A DNA stretch of 64,000 nucleotides from Pseudomonas paracarnis (GCF_904063055.1 NZ_CAJFCN010000001.1:744001-808000), one strand, 5' to 3'. Positions 1 to 8,495 are shown, numbered from the stretch's first letter. The notes: generated from the letters alone by a model not told the origin. Program-made: numbers and translations.

Positions 1-68
1 AGCTCCATGGGGTTGGCGCCGAGGGCACTGATAACAAGGAATTGTTCGCGAACTGTGGGGGTGGACAT
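1..68 (-). CDS. gcvR: Glycine cleavage system regulator GcvR, N-terminal fragment
   Basis: Only the first 22 codons are inside the window; the gene runs off the left edge. The visible protein begins MSTPTVREQFLVISALGANP, which matches the start of the Pseudomonas ACT-domain GcvR-like regulator. It is divergent from dapA, the arrangement usual in Pseudomonas. In E. coli GcvR antagonises GcvA in control of the glycine cleavage operon; the role here is inferred from the family. Confidence 0.75.
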   Translation of the reverse strand, partial: MSTPTVREQFLVISALGANPME

Positions 69-330
69 GCAGCCTTCCTAAAGCGATGAGCGGTCGATGC
101 CGTGTGGGCGGTATCGATCAAAGGATCAAGGGTAGCGAAAAGCGTCGCCAAGGGCTAGGAGGTGGCGTTTTCATTGCGTGATCAGCCCGCTTCGGGCGGT
201 GCTTTGGCCTAATGATGGCATTGCCCGTCGTTTAGTTGCGCCAGAACGCATCCTCACGCGGTACTTCGCTTGTACAAGCATCTTGGCGCCAGTACCATTA
301 CGGCTCTCTTTTTCCGGCAGGAGCGGTTGC
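69..330. promoter_or_regulatory. gcvR/dapA divergent intergenic region
   Basis: This 262-bp gap separates the divergent gcvR and dapA starts and must hold both promoters. A GCCCG-CTT-CGGGC hairpin lies near 187-200, and a GGCAGGAG ribosome-binding site sits at about 317-324, just before the dapA ATG. I could not fix -35/-10 boxes with confidence. An open frame continues upstream of the dapA ATG, but its N-terminal extension does not resemble DapA. Confidence 0.5.
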
Positions 331-1209
331 ATGATTGCGGGCAGTATGGTGGCACTGGTCACACCCATGGATGCACAAGGTCGTCTCGACTGGGACAGCC
401 TGGGCAAACTGGTGGACTTCCACCTGCAAGAGGGCACCAACGCCATTGTGGCGGTCGGCACCACAGGTGAATCGGCCACCCTTGATGTGGAAGAACACAT
501 CCAGGTGATCGAATTCGTGGTCAAGCGCGTAGCGGGCCGCATTGCCGTGATCGCCGGTACGGGCGCCAACTCGACGCGTGAAGCGATCGAGCTGACCAAG
601 AACGCCAAGAAGGCCGGCGCCGACGCTTGCCTGCTGGTGACTCCGTACTACAACAAGCCGACCCAGGAAGGCTTGTACCAGCACTTCAAAGCCATCGCCG
701 AAGCCGTGCAGATCCCGCAGATCCTCTACAACGTACCGGGTCGCACCGCGTGCGACATGAAGGCCGAGACCGTGATCCGCCTGTCCACCGTGCCGAACAT
801 CATCGGCATCAAGGAAGCCACCGGCGACCTGCAGCGCGCCAAGGACATCCTGGCCGGCGTGAGCAGCGACTTCCTGGTGTATTCCGGTGACGACGCCACC
901 GCTGTCGAGCTGATCCTGCTGGGTGGCAAGGGCAACATCTCCGTGACCGCCAACGTGGCCCCGCGCGCCATGAGCGATATGTGTGCCGCCGCCATCGCGG
1001 GCGATGCAGCCACCGCGCATGCGATCCACGAGAAGCTGATGCCGCTCAACAAGACACTGTTTATCGAATCCAATCCTATTCCCGTGAAGTGGGCGCTGTT
1101 TGAGATGGGCCTGATGCCGGACGGTATCCGTCTGCCGCTCACCCGCCTCAGCGAAGCCTGTCACGAACCGCTGCGACAGGCCCTGCGCCAGTCCGGCGTC
1201 CTGGTTTAA
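331..1209 (+). CDS. dapA: 4-hydroxy-tetrahydrodipicolinate synthase
   Basis: DapA condenses pyruvate with aspartate semialdehyde, the first committed step of lysine and diaminopimelate synthesis in the cytoplasm. The ATG at 331 follows a good Shine-Dalgarno (GGAG) and gives 292 residues, the standard family length. Catalytic residues sit at the canonical E. coli positions: Thr44-Thr45 in GTTGES, Tyr133, Arg138, and the Schiff-base Lys161 in GIKEATGD. It is followed after 17 bp by bamC, the common gammaproteobacterial dapA-bamC order. Confidence 0.97.
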   Translation: MIAGSMVALVTPMDAQGRLDWDSLGKLVDFHLQEGTNAIVAVGTTGESATLDVEEHIQVIEFVVKRVAGRIAVIAGTGANSTREAIELTKNAKKAGADACLLVTPYYNKPTQEGLYQHFKAIAEAVQIPQILYNVPGRTACDMKAETVIRLSTVPNIIGIKEATGDLQRAKDILAGVSSDFLVYSGDDATAVELILLGGKGNISVTANVAPRAMSDMCAAAIAGDAATAHAIHEKLMPLNKTLFIESNPIPVKWALFEMGLMPDGIRLPLTRLSEACHEPLRQALRQSGVLV

Positions 1210-1226
1210 TTGAGGAAGCACTACGC

Positions 1227-2342
1227 ATGAAGCGATTGGCCGGACTTTCCGCACTTGCCTTGATTATCTCCAGCACCAGTGGCTGCGGTTGGGTATGGGG
1301 CCCGGAAGGCTACTTCCGTGACCGCGGCAGCGATTACCTGGAAGCGCAAGCAACCAAACCGATGCAACTGCCGCCTGATGTCAATGTCGCCAAGCGCCTT
1401 GACCCGCTGCTGCCGATTCCACGCAACGTTGCCGACGACACGGTCAAGGGTGAGTACGTAGTGCCACGCCCACAGCCGATTATGTCCGTGGCCGATGCCA
1501 GCGACTACAGCCTGCAAAAAAGCGGCGACAATCGTTGGATCGTGGCTCAGCGTCCGCCTGCCGAGGTCTGGCCGGTGGCGGTGCAGTTCTTCCAGGACAA
1601 CGGTTTTAGCATCGACCAGCAACGCCCGCAGACCGGTGAGTTCACCACCGCGTGGCAGCAAGGTCGCGAGCTGTCCGCCAACATGGCCCAGCGCCTGCTG
1701 GCGGGCGGTGTTGCCGCCGACAGCGAAGCTCGTGTGCGTGTGCGCATCGAGCCAGGCGTGCAGCGCAACACCAGCGAAGTCTATGTGGTCAGCGCCGAGC
1801 GTCCTGCAGGCAGCACAGCCAACGTCGATTTCACTCCACGTTCGGTCAACACGGGTGTTGACGCCGCGCTGGTCGACGAAATGCTCGCCAGCATGAGCCG
1901 TATTTCCGAGAAGGGCGGTTCCGTATCCTTGCTCGCCGCCCGTGATTACGACACCCCTAGCCGCGTCAGCCTCACCGAAGACGGCAGTGGCAACGTCGTG
2001 CTGAACCTGGGTGAAGACCTAGACCGTGCCTGGGCCAGTGTAGGCCGCGCGTTGGAGCAGGGCCCTTGGCGCGTTGAAGACATCAACCGCAGCCTGGGCC
2101 TGTACTACATCAACGTGGCTGAAAAGGCTGAGAAGAAGGACGACGAGCCAGGTTTCTTCGGCAAATTGTTCGGCAGCGCGCCGACCAAGGAAGAGATCGA
2201 AACCCGTGCCGAGCGTTATCAGGTTCGTTTGAGCAAGGTGGGCGAAAGCGTGCAAGTCACCGTCGAGAAGAACATCAACACCGTCGCGCCAGCTGAAACA
2301 GCGCGCAAAGTGTTGGGCGTGATTCAAGACAACCTGGGCTGA
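1227..2342 (+). CDS. bamC: Outer membrane assembly lipoprotein BamC
   Basis: BamC (NlpB/DapX) is a lipoprotein subunit of the beta-barrel assembly machinery. The 371-residue protein starts with a lipoprotein signal peptide whose lipobox ends STSGC, giving acylated Cys20. An N-terminal unstructured stretch with the GP-G-YFRDRG region follows, then two helix-grip domains (about 100-220 and 240-371). It lies between dapA and a metallo-hydrolase, in a probable dapA-bamC-MBL operon with gaps of 17 and 4 bp. Confidence 0.93.
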   Translation: MKRLAGLSALALIISSTSGCGWVWGPEGYFRDRGSDYLEAQATKPMQLPPDVNVAKRLDPLLPIPRNVADDTVKGEYVVPRPQPIMSVADASDYSLQKSGDNRWIVAQRPPAEVWPVAVQFFQDNGFSIDQQRPQTGEFTTAWQQGRELSANMAQRLLAGGVAADSEARVRVRIEPGVQRNTSEVYVVSAERPAGSTANVDFTPRSVNTGVDAALVDEMLASMSRISEKGGSVSLLAARDYDTPSRVSLTEDGSGNVVLNLGEDLDRAWASVGRALEQGPWRVEDINRSLGLYYINVAEKAEKKDDEPGFFGKLFGSAPTKEEIETRAERYQVRLSKVGESVQVTVEKNINTVAPAETARKVLGVIQDNLG

Positions 2343-2346
2343 TCCG

Positions 2347-3105
2347 ATGCGTTTTGCCGTTCTCGGCAGCGGTAGCCAAGGGAACGGTACGCTGGTCGCC
2401 CACGATGACACGTATGTGCTGGTCGATTGTGGTTTCTCGTTAAGAGAAACCGAGCGACGCCTGCTGCGCCTCGGTGTTCACCCGGCGCAGTTGAGCGCGA
2501 TTCTAGTGACCCACGAACATGCCGACCACGTGCATGGCGTGGGTTTACTGTCTCGGCGCTACAATCTGCCGGTGTACATGAGCCGCGGCACGTTGCGCGG
2601 GATGCGCAAACCCATCGAGCCGGCAGGTTTTCTGGCTGGTGGCGAGCAACTGCAAATCGGTGCCCTGAGCATCAATGTCGTCGCGGTTGCCCACGATGCC
2701 CAGGAGCCGACGCAATACGTATTCAGTGACGGTGAGCGGCGCTTCGGTGTGCTCACCGACCTGGGTTCTTATTGCGCCAAGGTGCTGGAGGGTTACCGGG
2801 ACCTCGATGCCTTGATGATCGAGTCCAACCACTGCCGAGACCTGCTGGCACGCGGTCATTACCCTTACTTTCTCAAGCAACGGGTGGGCGGCGAGCTGGG
2901 ACATTTGAACAACCACCAGGCCGCATACCTGGTGTACGAGTTGGGCTGGCAAGACCTGCAACATCTGGTCCTGGCTCACCTCAGCAGCAAGAACAACCTG
3001 CCGACGCTTGCCCGGCAATGTTTTGTCGACACCCTAGGGTGCGACCCGGACTGGCTGCAACTGGCCGATCAAGATTCAGGGCTCGACTGGCGACACATCG
3101 CCTAG
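2347..3105 (+). CDS. MBL-fold metallo-hydrolase (YycJ/VicX-like)
   Basis: A 252-residue cytosolic metallo-beta-lactamase-fold protein. The metal motif HEHADH is at residues 56-61, after a GSGSQGN loop typical of the YycJ/WalJ-PqqB branch. It starts 4 bp after bamC, so the two are probably cotranscribed. The Pseudomonas dapA-bamC-MBL-purC order is conserved. Nuclease or phosphodiesterase activity is known for some relatives, but the substrate cannot be told from sequence. Confidence 0.85.
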   Translation: MRFAVLGSGSQGNGTLVAHDDTYVLVDCGFSLRETERRLLRLGVHPAQLSAILVTHEHADHVHGVGLLSRRYNLPVYMSRGTLRGMRKPIEPAGFLAGGEQLQIGALSINVVAVAHDAQEPTQYVFSDGERRFGVLTDLGSYCAKVLEGYRDLDALMIESNHCRDLLARGHYPYFLKQRVGGELGHLNNHQAAYLVYELGWQDLQHLVLAHLSSKNNLPTLARQCFVDTLGCDPDWLQLADQDSGLDWRHIA

Positions 3106-3132
3106 CCCACCTTACTCAAAGCGGAGCCCATC

Positions 3133-3846
3133 ATGGAAAAACGTGAAGAACTCTACCGCGGTAAAGCCAAGTCGGTGTACAAGACCGACGACGCCAACCG
3201 CCTGATCCTGCTGTTTCGCAACGACACCTCGGCGTTCGACGGCAAGCGCATCGAACAACTGGATCGCAAAGGCATGGTGAACAACAAGTTCAACGCCTTC
3301 ATCATGCAGAAGCTCGAAGCGGCCGGTATCCCGACCCAATTCGACAAACTGCTGGGCGACAACGAGTGCCTGGTCAAGAAGCTCGACATGATCCCGGTGG
3401 AATGCGTCGTGCGCAACTACGCCGCCGGCAGCCTGGTCAAGCGCTTGGGCGTGGAAGAGGGCCTCAAGCTCAACCCTTACACGTTCGAACTGTTCTTGAA
3501 GGACGACGCCAAGGGCGACCCGTTCATCAACGAATCCCACGTCGTGGCGTTCGGCTGGGGCACCGCTGAGCAACTGGCGCGCATGAAGGAGTTGTCCCTC
3601 AAGGTCAACGACGTGCTGACCAAGCTGTTCGACGACGCCGGCCTGTTGCTGGTGGACTTCAAGCTCGAATTCGGCGTATTCCACGACGGCTCCATCGTCC
3701 TGGGCGACGAATTCAGCCCGGACGGCTGCCGCCTGTGGGACAAGGACACCAAGAAGAAGATGGACAAAGACCGCTTCCGCCAGGGCCTCGGTGACGTGAT
3801 CGAAGCTTACGAAGAAGTCGCCAATCGTCTCGGCGTACCGCTGTAA
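3133..3846 (+). CDS. purC: Phosphoribosylaminoimidazole-succinocarboxamide synthase
   Basis: PurC (SAICAR synthetase) joins CAIR and aspartate using ATP in de novo purine synthesis. It is 237 residues, identical in length to the E. coli enzyme. The start [20 protein letters not shown] holds the GKAK-Y ATP-binding region, and [21 protein letters not shown] and VRNYAAGS are family signatures. It is the last protein gene before the tRNA-Ser gene. Confidence 0.97.
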   Translation: MEKREELYRGKAKSVYKTDDANRLILLFRNDTSAFDGKRIEQLDRKGMVNNKFNAFIMQKLEAAGIPTQFDKLLGDNECLVKKLDMIPVECVVRNYAAGSLVKRLGVEEGLKLNPYTFELFLKDDAKGDPFINESHVVAFGWGTAEQLARMKELSLKVNDVLTKLFDDAGLLLVDFKLEFGVFHDGSIVLGDEFSPDGCRLWDKDTKKKMDKDRFRQGLGDVIEAYEEVANRLGVPL

Positions 3847-3891
3847 TCGACGCAAGCATCTGATAGAACGGAAAAAAATCACCTTTGGGGT

Positions 3892-3919
3892 TTGCTTCCG
3901 CGAAACACACTGTTATGAT
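3892..3919 (+). promoter_or_regulatory. Sigma70 promoter of tRNA-Ser
   Basis: A -35-like TTGCTT (3892-3897), a 16-bp spacer and a -10 TATGAT (3914-3919) precede the tRNA 5' end by 10 bp. The box spacing and the GC-rich discriminator (GCGCGCC) fit a stable-RNA promoter. Confidence 0.7.
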
Positions 3920-3929
3920 GCGCGCCGTT

Positions 3930-4019
3930 GGAGAGATGCCAGAGTGGCCGAATGGGACGGATTCGAAATCCGTTGTACCTTCACCGGTACCTAGGGTTCG
4001 AATCCCTATCTCTCCGCCA
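3930..4019 (+). tRNA. tRNA-Ser(CGA)
   Basis: The acceptor arms GGAGAGA/TCTCTCC pair perfectly. The anticodon arm is ACGGA-TTCGAAA-TCCGT with anticodon CGA (reads UCG). A long variable arm, as expected for serine tRNA, precedes the T arm TAGGG-TTCGAAT-CCCTA, discriminator G and encoded CCA. The total is 90 nt. The 3' end of such genes is a common integration site, and accessory genes start directly downstream. Confidence 0.97.
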
Positions 4020-4031
4020 TTACATAGAAAA

Positions 4032-4065
4032 AGCCCCGCAGCTGAATAAGCTGCGGGGCTTTTTC
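4032..4065 (+). terminator. Rho-independent terminator after tRNA-Ser
   Basis: A perfect 12-bp stem (AGCCCCGCAGCT) with loop GAATA is followed by a T run. It is preceded by A's, so it could also work on the minus strand for the toxin gene that ends at 4115. Confidence 0.9.
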
Positions 4066-4114
4066 ATTTCCAGTCTTTATCAGCGACTGCTTCAGGGATA
4101 TTTTCCAGTCCTGC

Positions 4115-4408
4115 CTAACGCTGATCAAGGCGCTCAGACGCTTTGCGATAAGCCTGATCACGCTCATGTTTATCAACGGCGACCACGAACACCGTAATTT
4201 CCTGATCGATCACTTGATACACCAGCCTGTACCCGCCACTCCGCAGTTTGATCTTGTAGCAGTCAGGCAGGCGATGTAGGCGATTAGCCTCAATACGTGG
4301 GTTGTTCAGGATTTCGACCAGCTTCTTTTTGAGTTGCTGACGGAGGGTGTCACCGAGCTTTTGCCATTCTTTCAATGCACGCGCATCAAAATCAAGGCTA
4401 TAGGTCAT
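4115..4408 (-). CDS. RelE-type toxin of a type II toxin-antitoxin module
   Basis: This 97-residue basic protein has the RelE/ParE fold pattern: start MTYSLDFDARALKEWQKL, then LHRLPDCYKIKLRSGGYRLVYQV, then a C-terminal VVAVDKHERDQAYRKA close to the E. coli RelE end. RelE toxins cleave mRNA in the ribosomal A site. The gene overlaps the 3' end of the antitoxin gene by 11 bp, so translation is probably coupled. The antitoxin-first order is typical of relBE. Confidence 0.9.
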   Translation of the reverse strand: MTYSLDFDARALKEWQKLGDTLRQQLKKKLVEILNNPRIEANRLHRLPDCYKIKLRSGGYRLVYQVIDQEITVFVVAVDKHERDQAYRKASERLDQR

Positions 4409-4637
4409 CCAAAGAAACCCTTACGCGTTGAGGCGATGCAAGACGCTCACGTACGGTCGCCATCAAGGCTTCATCCTCTTCAGTCATCAGCACAGGCTTA
4501 AATGGCAACTGGCCGCGCTCGGCAACATATTGCAACGCCTGGCGTATCAGTTCGGAAGGGGTGACACCAAGTTTCTCCAGCTCCAGGTAGGCGCGAGCTT
4601 TCAGGTCGTCATCGATACGAATGTTGATAGATGCCAA
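4398..4637 (-). CDS. RelB/DinJ-type antitoxin
   Basis: A 79-residue protein with a ribbon-helix-helix N terminus (ASINIRIDDDLKARAYLELE, then GVTPSELIRQAL) and an acidic C-terminal part that would wrap the toxin. I chose a TTG start at 4637 because AAGGAG lies 7-8 bases upstream and the family begins MASINIR; the longer open frame upstream contains the operator palindrome. It should autorepress through that palindrome together with RelE. Confidence 0.87.
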   Translation of the reverse strand: MASINIRIDDDLKARAYLELEKLGVTPSELIRQALQYVAERGQLPFKPVLMTEEDEALMATVRERLASPQRVRVSLDDL

Positions 4638-4652
4638 GGGATAGCTCCTTGT

Positions 4653-4672
4653 GTAATGACGTTGGTCATTAC
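4653..4672. promoter_or_regulatory. Palindromic operator upstream of relB
   Basis: A perfect inverted repeat GTAATGAC-GTTG-GTCATTAC lies 16 bp before the relB start. On the minus strand it contains a TAAT-rich -10-like segment. Position and symmetry fit the conditional autoregulation site of a ribbon-helix-helix antitoxin (inference). Confidence 0.65.
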
Positions 4673-4739
4673 ATTGGAGCAATCGGGTTTCATTGGCAAG
4701 TTTGTCTGGACATACGGCAGTCGCTCTCATCTGTTGATC

Positions 4740-4868
4740 CTACTTTTTGGCCGTCGGCTTTGCCGGGCGCTTTTTATCGGTTTCTTTCACCGTTTCCCTT
4801 GGTCTTTTCTTCGCCTCTTGCTCGGTTACGTATTCACCTGTGACCGCATCGCGATATCTCGTTGGCAT
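4740..4868 (-). CDS. Small conserved lysine-rich protein
   Basis: A 42-residue protein beginning MPTRYRDAVTGEYVTEQEAK and ending with a Lys/Arg/Pro-rich tail (KKRPAKPTAKK). The ATG at 4868 has AAGGGTG upstream. The open frame extends to 4967, but the upstream part looks non-coding. The Y-R-D-A-x-T-G-x-Y-V-T opening resembles short Pseudomonas proteins often listed as hypothetical. Function is unknown; the basic tail suggests nucleic-acid contact at most. Confidence 0.6.
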   Translation of the reverse strand: MPTRYRDAVTGEYVTEQEAKKRPRETVKETDKKRPAKPTAKK

Positions 4869-4968
4869 ATCAGCACCCTTGACAGTATGTCGCCACGGCG
4901 GCGACTTTTTGAGACTAGCTCGCAGGCTTATGCACACAAGGTTCCCGGTGGAGATTCTGGTTACCAAG

Positions 4969-5043
4969 CTTTGCCGAAACAGGTGCTTACGTTGTGCAGG
5001 TTCGGCAGTTTTCGTGCAGGGTTGCGTTGGCTGGGGTTACATC
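4969..5043 (+). other. Untranslated leader of the DUF6124 gene
   Basis: About 75 bp precede the ATG at 5044 with several related GTGCAGG / GTTCGGCAG / GTGCAGGG elements. No strong Shine-Dalgarno is seen (GGGTTACATC before ATG). The repeated GCAGG words could fold, but I cannot assign a known RNA element. Confidence 0.3.
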
Positions 5044-5298
5044 ATGAATAAGATCACCGCTGATTCTACCGAAGGGCATGCACGCAAAATCTTTTGCGTA
5101 GCCGATGATGTCGGCACCGAAGAAACCCTTATAAACGCCACCGAAACCCTCTCATCCGCCCTTCAATCCGCCTACCAATGCGCCGAAGATCCAGTCAGCA
5201 CGCAGTCGCCCGTGATCATGGCCCTGGCTCAATTGATCGAGAACGCGCAAGCCTTGGTGGATGCTGTCCTCGAGCGTGATTTCCCCGCGGCCAAATAA
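5044..5298 (+). CDS. DUF6124 family small protein
   Basis: An 84-residue protein starting MNKITADSTEG with a helical Ala/Glu/Leu-rich core (TLINATETLSSALQSAYQ) and a C terminus VIMALAQLIENAQALVDAVLE. This pattern matches the DUF6124 (formerly DUF3077-like) proteins that occur in several copies in fluorescens-group genomes. Function is unknown. It stands alone, followed by a strong terminator. Confidence 0.75.
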   Translation: MNKITADSTEGHARKIFCVADDVGTEETLINATETLSSALQSAYQCAEDPVSTQSPVIMALAQLIENAQALVDAVLERDFPAAK

Positions 5299-5317
5299 AT
5301 ACCTGCTCCCTGAAACG

Positions 5318-5356
5318 AAAAAAGCCTGCTGAGCTCAATGCTCAGCAGGCTTTTTT
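5318..5356. terminator. Bidirectional rho-independent terminator
   Basis: AAAAAAGCCTGCTGAG is separated by a 7-nt loop from CTCAGCAGGCTTTTTT, an almost perfect palindrome with A and T runs on both sides. It sits between the convergent DUF6124 gene and the MFS gene and can end both transcripts. Confidence 0.9.
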
Positions 5357-5371
5357 GCGCCTACAACCCGG

Positions 5372-6598
5372 TCAGGCTGGCTGCGCCACCAGGCTATTAC
5401 TCACCTTGCGTCCCAACACCAGCACGGTCGCAAATCCGAAACCCACCAACACCGTGGCCAGGCTCAACAGCACCGAGCTGCCCATCTGGTCGACGATCCG
5501 CCCGCCAAAGAACGAGCCCAGGGCAATGATCACCTGAAACAGCGCCACAAACAGCGGCATGCCGCGTTCTACATCCTTGGGCGCCACGACGAACATCCAG
5601 ATGCTCGCGCAGGCCGGGAAAGCCCCGAAGGCGAAGCCCCACAGGGCGATCAGCATCGCCGCGCCGGTCATGCCGGTGGCGAAGTAGGGGAACAGCGCGG
5701 TGCTGGTGCCGATCATCAGTGCGACCAGCAACAGGGTGTTGCGTACGCTGCGGTTGGCGGCAAAGCCGGCGAAGATATTGCCCAGCACCCCAGCCACGCC
5801 ATACAGCAACAACAGCGAGCCAATCGTCGGTCCGTCGAAGCCGGAGCTGTGTTTAAAGAACGGTGCGACATAGGTGTATGCGGCAAAGTGTGCGAGACCG
5901 ATCAGCAGCACGGCGATCAACCCGACCCGTGCTTGTGGGTTGATAAACAAAGCCGGCAGGTCACGGATCTGAATGGCTTTCTCCGGGGTGAGTCGCGGCA
6001 GCAGGAAGATCTGCGCCAGCAGTACCGGAATGCCCACCAACGCCGTGACCAGGAAGGTCATGCGCCAGCCCATCAGGCCGCTGAGCCATGTACCTACCGG
6101 TACGCCCAACACGGTGGCCAGGGTTACGCCCATCATGATGATCGAGGTGGCTTTCGCAACCCCCACGCCTTTGGGCGCCAGCCGCCCGCTGAGGGCAATG
6201 GCGGTGGCCCAGAAGCCGCCGATGCTGATGCCGAGCAATACGCGGCCGAACAGCAGCAGGCTGAAATCGGTGGCAAAGGCCACCACCGAGTTGGCGATGA
6301 TCATCACCAGTGTCAGGCCAATCAGCAGGTAGCGACGGTCCATGGCGCCAATGCTGACCGACAGAAACGGCGCGGCGAGGGCGGCCATGATGCCGGGTAA
6401 TGTGACCATCAATCCGGCGTGACCGGCACTGATACCCAGGTCGCTGGCGACGTCGTTGAGTACGCCCACCGGCAGGAATTCACTGGTCACCAGGGCAAAG
6501 GCACCCACGGCGACCGAAAGAATCGCCAGCCACTGCTGTTTGACGCTTTGTTGATTATGTTCGGGAAGGCCGTTAGAGGCCTGGCTCGCGCTTGGCAT
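5372..6598 (-). CDS. MFS transporter, DHA1 family (NepI/AraJ-like)
   Basis: A 408-residue inner-membrane protein with about 12 hydrophobic segments. The DHA1 signs are VTSEFLPVGVLNDVASDLGISAG in TM1 and the loop, and the GR-LLGISIGGFWATA motif near TM4. It is most like the purine-nucleoside or arabinose-efflux branch (NepI, YdhP, AraJ). I start at the ATG at 6598; a TTG at 6613 is an alternative. There is no partner gene, so the substrate is unknown. Confidence 0.85.
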   Translation of the reverse strand: MPSASQASNGLPEHNQQSVKQQWLAILSVAVGAFALVTSEFLPVGVLNDVASDLGISAGHAGLMVTLPGIMAALAAPFLSVSIGAMDRRYLLIGLTLVMIIANSVVAFATDFSLLLFGRVLLGISIGGFWATAIALSGRLAPKGVGVAKATSIIMMGVTLATVLGVPVGTWLSGLMGWRMTFLVTALVGIPVLLAQIFLLPRLTPEKAIQIRDLPALFINPQARVGLIAVLLIGLAHFAAYTYVAPFFKHSSGFDGPTIGSLLLLYGVAGVLGNIFAGFAANRSVRNTLLLVALMIGTSTALFPYFATGMTGAAMLIALWGFAFGAFPACASIWMFVVAPKDVERGMPLFVALFQVIIALGSFFGGRIVDQMGSSVLLSLATVLVGFGFATVLVLGRKVSNSLVAQPA

Positions 6599-6768
6599 GG
6601 TGTGGGATTCCAAGGTGAAAGTCGCCTGAGGTCAGACGCAGGAGAGGGAAGCTGGGGGCGATTATAGGAATCAGTGTTGGCAATCGAGCAGGCGCTCGTT
6701 TCGATAGTAATCATCAGTGCTATCGATGTGAGGTTTTTGAAGAGTCCTCACTCAGCATCACAAACGAA

Positions 6769-6801
6769 AAAGCCCGAAGTTGAGTCAGCTCCGAGCTTTT
6801 C
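6769..6801 (-). terminator. Imperfect terminator hairpin after the HigA-like gene
   Basis: AAAAGCCCGAAGTT and AGCTCCGAGCTTTT pair with two mismatches and a wobble, flanked by A and T runs. Its position downstream of the minus-strand antitoxin gene fits termination of that operon. Confidence 0.55.
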
Positions 6802-6842
6802 CGGTTATGACGATGTTTAAGGTGCAGGGGGGGAGTTTTATT

Positions 6843-7130
6843 TTAGCTAGCCAGCGCGTTCAGTACATGTACCGGGTCGTTATGGATAGCTTTCAACAAC
6901 GCCTTTGCCGGCCCAGTAGGTTCGCGACGACCCTGCTCCCAGTTGCGCAACGTACCGAGCTGAACGTCAATCAGCGCTGCGAATTTAGCCTGGGTCAGCC
7001 CTGTTGCCTTACGGATCTCTTTAACTCGCATTGAGTCGACATGAAATTCACGGGATGGCTCCCGTTCTCCGCGCAGGATCTCGTTCATCTCTTGAACGCT
7101 TTCCATCAATTCATCAAAAAGTCGGCTCAT
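6843..7130 (-). CDS. HTH antitoxin (NadS/HigA-like)
   Basis: A 95-residue protein. The acidic N terminus (MSRLFDELMESVQEMNEILRG) precedes an HTH_XRE/Cro domain at about 35-80: MRVKEIRKATGLTQAKFAALI, then TLRNWEQGRREPTGPAKALL. This is the NadS-type layout of antitoxins coded after their toxin. It starts 2 bp after the toxin stop, so the two are cotranslated, and it is expected to repress its own operon. Confidence 0.88.
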   Translation of the reverse strand: MSRLFDELMESVQEMNEILRGEREPSREFHVDSMRVKEIRKATGLTQAKFAALIDVQLGTLRNWEQGRREPTGPAKALLKAIHNDPVHVLNALAS

Positions 7131-7132
7131 AG

Positions 7133-7447
7133 CTATCTCCAGTGCTCAATCGCAGCCTTCAGTGACTTGCGTTCGTCGGCGCTCAAGTCCTGCTGTTCAT
7201 TTTTGGGATAGATCATCAGTAAAACAATCTGTGATGCCGAGGCGAAGTGGTAATAGATCACACGTGCCCCGCCTCGTTTACCATGGCTCTTGGCTGCTAC
7301 TCGTATTTTGCGGATACCGCCCGTACCCTCAATCACATCGCCTGCAGCGGGATTCGCTACAAGCACGTTCTGAAAGGCCGTGTAGGCATCTTCGTTGATC
7401 AATTCTTTAACGCGACGTGTGAAGACCGATGTCTCAATGAAAATCAT
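7133..7447 (-). CDS. RelE/HigB-superfamily toxin
   Basis: A 104-residue toxin-like protein: MIFIETSVFTRRVKELI at the start, GTGGIRKIRVAAKSHGKRGGARVIYY in the middle, and LLMIYPKNEQQDLSADERKSLK near the end. These are hallmarks of the RelE-like family paired with NadS antitoxins. Family members are ribosome-dependent mRNA interferases. The toxin-first order is HigBA-like. Confidence 0.88.
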   Translation of the reverse strand: MIFIETSVFTRRVKELINEDAYTAFQNVLVANPAAGDVIEGTGGIRKIRVAAKSHGKRGGARVIYYHFASASQIVLLMIYPKNEQQDLSADERKSLKAAIEHWR

Positions 7448-7553
7448 CGCTAATGTACGCCATTGGCTTAGTTCGCTGCAATCCTAGCCGTGCGCGCTTC
7501 GGTGCGCATCCGGTGAGTTGTAACTGCTTTTTGGCGCACTCGGATGCGGCCAA

Positions 7554-8495
7554 TTATGTTCTGGCCAACCGCTCCAAAAGGCACTCAATAAACACCCCCT
7601 CCGCCCGACTCATCTTCTGCTCCCGGTTCCAAAGAACGTGAATATCCACATCCGCAATGCCCTCATCCGGCGGCAGCCGCCAGAGCAGCCCGTTCTGCAC
7701 ATCTTCGGCCACTACATGCACCGGCAGGCATCCCAGGCCATACCCGGCAATCACCAGGCGCCGCACTTCTTCCAGGCTGGATGACGACGCCACAATCCGC
7801 CCGCCGAACCCTTGCTGATCACGGAAAATAGTCAGCGGCGAGAGCATCCCGCCAATCTGGTCGCTGGTAAAGCTCACGAAATTTTCCGATTGCAGATCCC
7901 CTTCGACCAACCCTGTGCGTCCGAACAATGGGTGGTGTTTCCCACAAAAAAACGCATAACGCTGACGCAGAAACAGATGCTGTTCCAGGCGCGGTTGTGG
8001 CCGGCGGTTGAGGCTGAGCCCCAGGGTCGCGGTTTTTTCCAGCAGGGCGGCAACGATGTCGGAGCTGCGCATCACTTCGACCTCCAGGTCTACCCGTGGG
8101 TGCTCGCGATGAAAGCCTGCGAGAAAGTCATCGAAAGTGTCGGAATTAATCCGGCTGATCATCAGCAAGCGCACTTTGCCGATCACTTCATCACCCGGCT
8201 TTTGCAGGGCGTTGCTCATCTGCGAAACCTGGCCGTACATCTCCCCGGCAATGGCGAAGATCTGTTCACCCGCCTCGGTGAGTACGAAGCGCGGGCCACG
8301 GCGCAGGATGAGCTGGCAATCCAGCTGTTCTTCCAGGCGCTTGAGCGCCTGGCTGATCGCCGGTTGCGTCAGATGCAGGCGGGCAGCAGCGCGGCTGATG
8401 CTCAGTTCCTGGCCGATCACGCGGAAGGTGCGCAGCAGGTTCCAGTCCAGGCGGTCGTTGAGCAGGGGGTGAATATCGCGGCGGGATTCGGGCAT
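7554..8495 (-). CDS. LysR-family transcriptional regulator
   Basis: A 313-residue protein with an N-terminal winged HTH (LDWNLLRTFRVIGQELSISR, then QPAISQALKRLEEQL) and a LysR substrate domain. The ATG at 8495 places the HTH about 18 residues in; the upstream frame is non-coding. It is divergent from the MHS transporter-M20-deacetylase operon at 8653 across an AT-rich 157-bp gap, so it probably controls that operon. The effector is unknown. Confidence 0.9.
   Translation of the reverse strand: MPESRRDIHPLLNDRLDWNLLRTFRVIGQELSISRAAARLHLTQPAISQALKRLEEQLDCQLILRRGPRFVLTEAGEQIFAIAGEMYGQVSQMSNALQKPGDEVIGKVRLLMISRINSDTFDDFLAGFHREHPRVDLEVEVMRSSDIVAALLEKTATLGLSLNRRPQPRLEQHLFLRQRYAFFCGKHHPLFGRTGLVEGDLQSENFVSFTSDQIGGMLSPLTIFRDQQGFGGRIVASSSSLEEVRRLVIAGYGLGCLPVHVVAEDVQNGLLWRLPPDEGIADVDIHVLWNREQKMSRAEGVFIECLLERLART

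Noticed and set aside
178..330. N-terminal extension of dapA
   Set aside because: Would add 51 residues absent from DapA; the good ribosome-binding site at about 317-324 and canonical residue numbering support the ATG at 331.
3930..4019. Prophage or island attachment at tRNA-Ser
   Set aside because: No integrase gene and no second copy of the tRNA 3' end was seen in the window, so only a weak suspicion remains.
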